In this document: in pieces, positions 58,260-64,000 of the stretch
Layout of the letters: each line of letters starts with the position of its first letter
Position numbering within the stretch: position 1 is the first letter of the stretch
NCBI GenBank assembly: GCA_963757065.1
Contig: CAVWQC010000003.1
Coordinates: 124,001-188,000, forward strand
Direction of reading: 5' to 3'
From: PNON01 sp963757065
GTDB taxonomy: Bacteria; Chloroflexota; Anaerolineae; Anaerolineales; Anaerolineaceae
Length of the DNA: 64,000 nucleotides
The notes under the pieces: model-generated
The model's input: the letters and a program-made list of their open reading frames with translations, nothing else
Database searches by the model: none
Told to the model about the DNA's origin: nothing
Position numbers and translations under genes: made by a program

Positions 58260-59597
58260 ATGCGTTTTCTCGATCTACTCCAGCTAATCCTGGAAAACCT
58301 CAACCGCCGTAAAGGCCGGGTATTACTGACCGCCGTGGGCGTCACCATCGGTACTGCCGCTGTGGTGATCCTGGTCTCACTGGGTGTAGGTCTGCAGAAG
58401 AACTTCACCAGCCAGTTGGGTGGAATCGGTTCACTGACCCAGATCAGCGTTTATCCCAATTATGGCGAGGGTGGTCCTGGAATGGTCTTTGCCGGGGGGG
58501 GCGGTGGAGGTGGTGGTGGCGGTAAAGGTATATCCTCGATCCAGCTTATTACACCACAGTCGCTGAAAGATATTGCTGAAATTCCCGGCGTGACCGGAGT
58601 AATTCCCCGCGATTATTCCCAGGTCGGGATGATGATGAAATATGGCATGCTTGAATCTTATGCCAATGTGATCGGCATCGGCACCAACGACCTGTCGCAA
58701 CTTGACCTGAAACTTCAAGCTGGAACGCTACTTTTGGAACCAGGCACAGCCATCATTGGTGCTCCGGTCGTCAACCAATTCTATAATCCAAAATTACGCC
58801 CGGGGCAGGACCCACCCCTCCCGCCCGATCTGCTGGATCAATCAGTACGTCTGGTTCTAAGCAAGTATACAAATGATGGACTGGAGATCAGGAAAACCAT
58901 CAACGTAAGGATTGTCGGGATCATCAAAGAAAGCCGCAGTGAATCGGATTACAGCCTGTATATGCCGTTATCTGATTTGAATACGATCAATGAATGGGGT
59001 ATGGGTAGACGCATTAACCGCACCAAAGATGGCTATCAAATGGCCATGGTCAATGTGAAGGATGTCAAATCGGTGCTGGACATCAGCAACCAGATCAAGG
59101 AATTAGGCTACCAGGCTAACACCCCGCAGGAATTCGTGCAGGGGATCAATTCCTTCTTCATCATTTTACAATTTGTCTTCGGCGGGGTTGGAGCAGTTGC
59201 CCTGCTGGTAGCTGCCATCGGCATCGCCAATACCATGGCGATGGCCATTTTGGAACGCACCAAGGAGATCGGCTTGATGAAAGCCGTTGGCGCCACCAAC
59301 CGGGATGTCCTCAGCATTTTCCTGGGAGAGGCGGCCGGGATCGGATTTATTGGCGGATTGGGCGGCACCCTGCTGGGTTGGGGAGGCAGCCTGATCCTCA
59401 ACATACTCCTGATGGGTTATTTGACCAGTCAGGCGGCTTCCACCGGTGGTACCATGCCGACCGGTGCCAGTTCCACTCCCATCTGGCTGCCGCTCTTCAG
59501 CCTGGCTTTTGCCACACTGGTCGGGCTGCTATCCGGTTTGTACCCGGCTTTGCGTGCTGCAACCTTACTGCCGGTCACAGCGCTGAAATACGAGTAA
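58260..59597 (+). CDS. MacB/FtsX-type ABC permease
   Basis: A 445-residue permease with the type VII ABC topology: one N-terminal helix (about 20-42), a large extracellular domain (about 45-300) and three C-terminal helices (about 305-440). Typical segments are NRRKGRVLLTAVGVTIGTAAV, ERTKEIGLMKAVGATNRDV and LSGLYPALRAATLLPVTAL. An unbroken run of ten Gly residues (near residue 80) lies in the extracellular domain. It works with the ATPase at 55978-56700 in lipoprotein, peptide or antibiotic export or mechanotransmission; the substrate is unknown. Confidence 0.9.
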   Translation: MRFLDLLQLILENLNRRKGRVLLTAVGVTIGTAAVVILVSLGVGLQKNFTSQLGGIGSLTQISVYPNYGEGGPGMVFAGGGGGGGGGGKGISSIQLITPQSLKDIAEIPGVTGVIPRDYSQVGMMMKYGMLESYANVIGIGTNDLSQLDLKLQAGTLLLEPGTAIIGAPVVNQFYNPKLRPGQDPPLPPDLLDQSVRLVLSKYTNDGLEIRKTINVRIVGIIKESRSESDYSLYMPLSDLNTINEWGMGRRINRTKDGYQMAMVNVKDVKSVLDISNQIKELGYQANTPQEFVQGINSFFIILQFVFGGVGAVALLVAAIGIANTMAMAILERTKEIGLMKAVGATNRDVLSIFLGEAAGIGFIGGLGGTLLGWGGSLILNILLMGYLTSQAASTGGTMPTGASSTPIWLPLFSLAFATLVGLLSGLYPALRAATLLPVTALKYE

Positions 59598-59619
59598 AAA
59601 AGATAATTGATAGGGGAAT

Positions 59620-61184
59620 TTACTTACTTCTCGTTGGCAGCTTCAGCATGATCGGTCCTGTTACCCCCAGTAATTCAGCTAGAGCAGATTTCATAGCCGT
59701 CCGGTCATCCCAGGGATATTCAGTCTCCCCGAAGCACATGGATTGCTCATGCCCCTTGCCGCAGGCGATCACCAGGTCCCCCGGTTGTGCCATTCGTACC
59801 GCAGTCTTGATCGCCTCCCCCCGGTCCGGAACACGGAAGAAGGTCTTGCCCTTCAACTGCCCCATGCGATTCTGCACCCTTTGGCCATCTCCGCCAGGAT
59901 GCCTGCCAGAGATTCGGTACGTGGATCTTCAGCAGTCAGAATGCTGATATCCGCCAGATCTGCTGAGGTCTCAGCCATCATGCGCCGTTTCTCACGGTCG
60001 CGCAAACCGGCAGAACCAAACACCGCTATCACCTTTCCCTTTGTCAAAGTCCGGGCGGTCTCAAGAGCCTGCTTCAATGCATTCGGTGTATGGGCAAAAT
60101 CCACGATGGCTGTAAAATCCTGTCCAAGGTTGATCAACTGCATCCGGCCGGGAATACCCGGAAGGTTGGCAATGCCAGATTGGGCAGCCTGGATGGGAAT
60201 ATTTAAGCCACCTACTGTCGCCGTGATGGCTGCCAGGCAGTTCGCGATATTATATTCGCCCACCAGGGTGGATTCCACGAGAAAATCACCTTGAGCTGAA
60301 TGAACTTCAAATTTCGTACCAGAGGGTAAGGTGGAATACTCATTCGTGAAAAAATCTGCCTTCTGCTTGGTACTGTAGGTAAGTTTTTGCGGTGGTGAGA
60401 TCGAATTCAAATAGTCATAGGAGCTGTCATCGAGGTTCAAGACCGCAGACCGGGGATTGCCGGATTGTTTCTCAACTGTATCCAGTAAATGTGTGAACAA
60501 CCTGCCTTTGGCAGCCCGATAGGCGTCATAGGTACCATGATAATCCAGGTGTTCGTGGGTAATGTTAGTCACCACGCCGATATCGAATTCACACCCGGTG
60601 ACACGTTCTTGCGACAGGCCATGCGAAGTGGCTTCCAGCACAACATGGGTTAATCCCGCTGCAGCCATCCGCGAAAGATAGCGCTGTACATCCGGGGCTT
60701 CGGGTGTGGTTACATGAAATCCGGTGTCCAACTCTTCGTTATTGATGATGGCATTGACAGTGGAGATGATCCCTACCCGGTAACCGGCAGCTAAGAGGAT
60801 CTGGTAAATCAGGTTGGATGTAGTTGTTTTCCCATCCGTACCGGTTACACCGATCACACACATACTACGTGCGGGGAAACCGTAAAATGCCGCCGAGATT
60901 AAAGCCAGTGTATGGCGGGTATCTTCCACTTGGATATACGGCACATCCAATTGCAAACCTGGTTGGGATCCAATAATTGCCGCTGCACCATTCTGAATGG
61001 CTGTCTGAATATACTTGTGCCCATCGGTCGAAGTTCCAACCAATGCCACAAAGCAATTTCCTTTTTCCACCTGGCGTGAATCAATGGCGACCCCAGATAT
61101 GGGAATGTTAAGATTGCCAGTGGTCTGAATTACATTAATTTCTTCCAGAAGCTGGGCTAATGTCTGCTTTAAGAATCCGGTCAT
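59620..61184 (-). CDS. murE: UDP-N-acetylmuramoyl-tripeptide synthetase MurE (one frameshift)
   Basis: Adds the third residue to the peptidoglycan stem peptide; cytoplasmic. ATP loop GVTGTDGKTTTSN (about 115-127), the ATSHGLSQERV segment and ACGKGHEQSM at the end match MurE. The substrate motif reads EDPR where E. coli has DNPR (meso-diaminopimelate), so the added residue is not certain. The first frame stops at 59853; the end continues in another frame if one G missing from the GGG at 59877-59879 is restored, the only clear deletion besides that at 58085. Corrected length is about 521 residues. The ATG at 61184 has AGGTGA upstream. Confidence 0.9.
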
Positions 61185-61200
61185 TTGTTCACCTAAGGCT

Positions 61201-61206
61201 ATTATA
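61201..61206 (-). promoter_or_regulatory. -10 box of murE
   Basis: TATAAT on the minus strand ends 16 bases before the murE ATG at 61184, giving a short leader that contains AGGTGA. Confidence 0.5.
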
Positions 61207-61247
61207 CTGACTTTTGGGGGTGTGAGGGATTATTCAGTGAGTTGAAA

Positions 61248-61310
61248 AGTGATTAGTGATTTGTCATTAGTTATTATTGATTAGAAACTTGTAACTAGTG
61301 ATTAGTGGTT
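61248..61310. repeat. Heptanucleotide tandem array
   Basis: Nine degenerate copies in register of a seven-base unit with consensus AGTGATT. Period seven throughout, in non-coding DNA between murE and the atp operon. Confidence 0.65.
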
Positions 61311-61342
61311 GGTGTCTATGTCAAAGCCGTTTCCTTTTTTTC

Positions 61343-61382
61343 GACTAATCGACTAATCAACTGATTGACTGATTGACTAAAC
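61343..61382. repeat. Octanucleotide tandem array
   Basis: Five eight-base units (GACTAATC twice, then AACTGATT, GACTGATT, GACTAAAC), 33 bases after the heptamer array. Its units read roughly as the reverse complement of the heptamer motif. Confidence 0.6.
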
Positions 61383-61390
61383 ACATTAAA

Positions 61391-61422
61391 CAAAAGAGCC
61401 TTAGTGTTATCCGCACCAAGGC
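61391..61422 (-). terminator. Terminator of the atp operon
   Basis: On the minus strand, a nine-base stem (61414-61422 with 61398-61406, one G-T pair) and a loop of seven bases, followed by CTCTTTTG. It ends the F0 operon after the b/delta gene. Confidence 0.75.
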
Positions 61423-61445
61423 CCTTGATCAGTCAGATATTTTTA

Positions 61446-62183
61446 TCAGGCAATATTCTGGCGTAGGCTGTCCAATTTCCCAAGCACTGAGCCGTCGATC
61501 AATTTATCGCCCACTTTGATCACCAGACCGCCCAGAATGGATGGATCCACGTGATAATCCACTTTGACCTCTTTACCGGTTTTAGCAAAAACATCTTTTT
61601 GTAAAATTGCTTTTTCTTCCGGTGTGAGGGGCAGAGCGCTGGTTACCACTGCATCGGCGGCTTCGAGTTTGACATCATCCAGTAGGGTCAGTTTGCCGGC
61701 TTTTACACCGGAGAAGAACTCTGCCAGTAAAGCACGCTGTCGTTTTTCATCCAGGGAATCGCCCACCAATTTTTGTGCAGCGGCTATCGCCAGGGCAGCA
61801 ACCTGGCTGCGTAATTCACCCAGCATCTTGTCACGATCCTGTACTGCTTCTGCCATCGCGACCTGTTTTGCTTTTGCGATCTCTTCATCGGCTTTTTGTT
61901 TCAGATCCTTGATGGTTGTTTCGGTACGGCTGGATGCATCACGAATGATCGCACCGGCTTGTGTCTGTGCGTCTGCAATGATCTTTGCCGCTTGCGTCTC
62001 CGCATTCGCTCTGGCAGCTGATGCCACCCGGGCATCTTCCAACCCTTTGGCAATTGCCTGACGGCGTTTATCAAGCATTTTGATGATCGGTTTATAAACC
62101 CATGCACGTAAGACAATAAATAGAATCGCAAAGTTTGCGATCTGGATGATCAAATAACCAAGATTTAATCCAAGCTTATCCAA
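61446..62183 (-). CDS. atpF: F0F1 ATP synthase b subunit with delta-type C-terminal domain
   Basis: Peripheral stalk of ATP synthase. 245 residues, longer than a normal b subunit (about 160). Residues 1-30 are the membrane helix; about 30-165 form a long Ala-rich coiled coil; about 170-245 resemble the C-terminal half of subunit delta, ending with the delta signature DPSILGGLVIKVGDKLIDGS. The N-terminal helical bundle of delta, which contacts subunit alpha, is not present here. Start is TTG behind GGAGG. It is the last gene of the F0 operon; alpha, gamma, beta and epsilon genes do not follow. Confidence 0.85.
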   Translation of the reverse strand: MDKLGLNLGYLIIQIANFAILFIVLRAWVYKPIIKMLDKRRQAIAKGLEDARVASAARANAETQAAKIIADAQTQAGAIIRDASSRTETTIKDLKQKADEEIAKAKQVAMAEAVQDRDKMLGELRSQVAALAIAAAQKLVGDSLDEKRQRALLAEFFSGVKAGKLTLLDDVKLEAADAVVTSALPLTPEEKAILQKDVFAKTGKEVKVDYHVDPSILGGLVIKVGDKLIDGSVLGKLDSLRQNIA

Positions 62184-62204
62184 GGTATTCCTCCAGTCGA
62201 ATAA

Positions 62205-62441
62205 TTAAAGAACGAAGAGCATCAAGAAAGCAATGACCAGACAATAAATGGCGATTGCTTCAGAGAACGCAATACCAAGGATCATGTTAACTAACAGATT
62301 ACCATAGGTATCAGGGTTGCGGGCCATACCTTCCAAAGCACCCTGTACACTCAATCCGATACCAATTCCAGCGCCTGCTGCACCGATCATGGCTAATCCT
62401 GCTCCGATAAATTTTGCTGCAAAAACGATGTCACCTGTCAT
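62205..62441 (-). CDS. atpE: F0 ATP synthase subunit c
   Basis: Two-helix ring subunit of 78 residues with the loop ARNP and the ion-binding Glu in AFSEAIAIY. The residues that mark sodium-type rings (Gln in helix 1 and Ser/Thr right after the Glu) are not in the aligned places, so proton use is more likely. GGAGG precedes the ATG. Located between atpB and the b/delta gene. Confidence 0.93.
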   Translation of the reverse strand: MTGDIVFAAKFIGAGLAMIGAAGAGIGIGLSVQGALEGMARNPDTYGNLLVNMILGIAFSEAIAIYCLVIAFLMLFVL

Positions 62442-62487
62442 GATTTATAACCTCCTCCATTGATGATGGATAATATCAAATTAGTAA

Positions 62488-63477
62488 TTACGCTTCAGCA
62501 TGTTCTTCACTGCCATGGCCATGAGTAGCCATTGACATAAAGACCATGGTTAACATACCAAATACAATCGCCTGGATCAATCCAATAAAGAATTCAAACA
62601 GCAAAATCCCGGATTGGATCCACGATGCTCCCGCCGGTAAAATTGAACCGACCAGGAATAACAGAACTGAACCAGCAAAGATATTTCCGAACAACCTGAA
62701 TGAGAAAGAGAGCAGTTTGGAAAGTTCAGAGATTAGCTCGAGAATGGAGATCAACAGGTCCATCAGTCCGAAGGCTGGTTTCTTAAACAGGGTCGTGAAA
62801 TTTAAGAACTTCGAGAGATAGGCTGGACCTTGAGCCCTTAAGCCAATAACCTGGGTCATGACTACAGAGACGATTGCCAGCGCTACTGTAAAGTTCAGGT
62901 CTGTTGATGGCACTCTCACATATGGAACAATGTTATATCCCTGTCCTTCTGGAACCGTTCCACCTTTTACAATGGCTGCTATCCCACTGGTGATATCCTT
63001 CAGAAGATAACCATGGGCACTTGGTTCGATCTTACCAATGCTATCGACACCTGGTATTAATTCCAACCAGTTGGACATCAGAACCATTAATGTGATCGTG
63101 GCAAAGTATGGAAAAATTGTCTTCGTCCACTTTCCCGCTGTTGATTCTGTCAGGTTATAAAGGGCTTCCATCAGTGCCTCAACTGCACCGGAAATACCCT
63201 TCGGAACCATTTCACCGCTCTTTGTGGCTGACCGTACCATTAATGCCATCGCGATCAGGATAATATCCACAATTAACACAGCGACCAAAGTATTTGTCGG
63301 TATAAATTCACCAATAATTGGTAATGTGAACAACGGGTGCTCGGTTAGTTTTTCCGGGGCAACCTGTATATGCGGACTGATTGCCGGGAAGAAGCTGGCT
63401 CCTACTATAGCTAATGCCATAAAAAGGAAGACAAACCAGCGGTTTACGCCCCAGCGCCATTTTCGCTTATTCTCCAA
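62488..63477 (-). CDS. atpB: F0 ATP synthase subunit a
   Basis: Ion channel subunit; 329 residues with about six helices. The essential Arg lies in SFSFRLFGNIFAGSVLL (about 270). Start is TTG at 63477 behind AGGAGG and overlaps the end of atpI by 11 bases. There is a longer loop than usual at about 140-185. Confidence 0.92.
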   Translation of the reverse strand: MENKRKWRWGVNRWFVFLFMALAIVGASFFPAISPHIQVAPEKLTEHPLFTLPIIGEFIPTNTLVAVLIVDIILIAMALMVRSATKSGEMVPKGISGAVEALMEALYNLTESTAGKWTKTIFPYFATITLMVLMSNWLELIPGVDSIGKIEPSAHGYLLKDITSGIAAIVKGGTVPEGQGYNIVPYVRVPSTDLNFTVALAIVSVVMTQVIGLRAQGPAYLSKFLNFTTLFKKPAFGLMDLLISILELISELSKLLSFSFRLFGNIFAGSVLLFLVGSILPAGASWIQSGILLFEFFIGLIQAIVFGMLTMVFMSMATHGHGSEEHAEA

Positions 63478-63763
63478 GGTTTTTTTCCTCCTGTTTCGTT
63501 TTCAGAGTTGTTTCAAGTTTCATTTTCTTCATCGCTGTTCGCACAATAACGATCATCAGAACAAGGCTTACTGGTATGCTTACAACGATCAACCCAATTG
63601 TAAACCATGGTTTGGTATTGAACTGCTGGTCTATATAAAGTCCTAATAAAAGAGCCGCGATGATGATCACCAGGGTAACGCACCCGACCTGGCTGACAAT
63701 TCCCACCAGTGTGAGATTAAGCAGCTTCTGCTTATTCGTTATCGGCTCTTTTCCAGAGTTCAT
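63467..63763 (-). CDS. atpI: AtpI/AtpZ-like small membrane protein
   Basis: 98-residue protein with two hydrophobic helices and a charged C-terminus, at the head of the F0 operon, the place of AtpI/AtpZ, which assists c-ring assembly or magnesium uptake. Assigned by position and topology; no specific motif. Its promoter box lies just upstream. Confidence 0.75.
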   Translation of the reverse strand: MNSGKEPITNKQKLLNLTLVGIVSQVGCVTLVIIIAALLLGLYIDQQFNTKPWFTIGLIVVSIPVSLVLMIVIVRTAMKKMKLETTLKTKQEEKNLGE

Positions 63764-63772
63764 TAGTGTCTC

Positions 63773-63778
63773 ATTATA
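63773..63778 (-). promoter_or_regulatory. -10 box of the atp operon
   Basis: TATAAT on the minus strand ends nine bases before the atpI ATG at 63763, so the leader is only a few bases. It sits 18 bases after the nuoN stop. Confidence 0.55.
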
Positions 63779-63795
63779 CCAAATCGGTGAAAACC

Positions 63796-64000
63796 TTAAA
63801 ACATGCTTGCAACTGCCCCGTAGGATAAATAAAACCAGGGTGAGAATAATATGCCGATCACTAATATTCCAACAACAGCGATGAGGATCGCAGCTTTGGC
63901 TGATCCGGGAATGACCAAAGGCTCTTCATCACCTTCACTGCGATTCAGGTAAACCACTTTCAGAACCACCAGATAGTAGTAGAGAGCTATGATCGAATTT
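63796..64000 (-). CDS. nuoN: NADH-quinone oxidoreductase subunit N, C-terminal part
   Basis: The last 67 residues of a complex I antiporter-like subunit. SIIALYYYLVVLKVVYL is the typical penultimate helix of NuoN (complex I proton channel), then a charged loop and a final helix. The N-terminus lies beyond 64000. It is co-directional with the atp operon, which has its own promoter. Confidence 0.82.
   Translation of the reverse strand, partial: NSIIALYYYLVVLKVVYLNRSEGDEEPLVIPGSAKAAILIAVVGILVIGILFSPWFYLSYGAVASMF

Noticed and set aside
61343..61382. Octamer array considered as a CRISPR fragment
   Set aside because: Units are eight bases without spacers, so it is a simple tandem repeat.
1..64000. 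tRNA or rRNA genes
   Set aside because: No cloverleaf or T-loop (GGTTCRANYCC) with matching acceptor stem was seen by eye; a tRNAscan run would be decisive.

Overview
The window reads as chromosomal DNA of a Chloroflexota bacterium, most likely class Anaerolineae. This is an inference from gene style: many lipoproteins and secreted proteins with Thr/Pro-rich linkers, a short archaeal/eukaryal-type prolyl-tRNA synthetase, an archaeal-type tungstate transporter, and ClpC, RecF and F0 ATP synthase genes in unusual neighbourhoods. GC content looks moderate. No rRNA, tRNA, CRISPR array, insertion sequence or prophage was seen.

Layout: 1-4470 carries secreted or lipid-anchored proteins (thrombospondin type 3 repeats, Ig-like modules). 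4654-9350 is one minus-strand operon: ECF sigma factor, an anti-sigma factor whose membrane half resembles an ABC-2 permease, three ABC-2 permeases and one ATPase. 9597-17030 holds a membrane sulfatase/LtaS-like enzyme, a stand-alone LuxR-type HTH protein, udk, a VTT membrane protein, an M20 peptidase, a C39-LysM protein and rsmG. 17075-20430 is a tungstate/molybdate uptake pair (wtpA, wtpB, no ATPase) beside a lipoprotein built of molybdopterin-oxidoreductase-like repeats. 20888-26971 is recF, def, a cyclic-nucleotide-binding/PH-domain membrane protein, and clpC. 27150-33282 has a GNAT protein, an AI-2E family transporter, an FHA protein, an LmbE deacetylase, and a sulfur-carrier set (E1-rhodanese plus two ThiS/MoaD proteins). 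33373-40884 has a DHH-CBS-CCA fusion, GNAT, an EF-G paralogue, two methyltransferases and PPK2. 40928-46357 is an AT-rich accessory stretch (PD-(D/E)XK-like protein, ICMT-like and DUF1295 membrane enzymes, alpha/beta hydrolase, GNAT). 46463-55007 has a diguanylate cyclase, pnp-rpsO, a HEAT-like protein, proS, a LOG protein and a desaturase. 55181-59597 is a four-gene ABC export operon, followed by murE. 61446-64000 holds the F0 genes (atpI, atpB, atpE, and a b/delta hybrid) and the end of nuoN.

Two features run through the whole window. First, at least twelve conserved reading frames are broken by single-base indels, ten of them one-base insertions, including genes expected to be essential (pnp, murE). 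This points to consensus errors, and those genes should be read as whole. Second, several genes have a TATAAT-like -10 box whose last base lies about six bases before the ATG, so their mRNAs are probably leaderless.

The most unusual gene sets are the sigma/anti-sigma-permease/ABC operon, the tungstate transporter with its repeat lipoprotein, the two-carrier sulfur-transfer cluster, and the split F0 operon with its short b/delta fusion.
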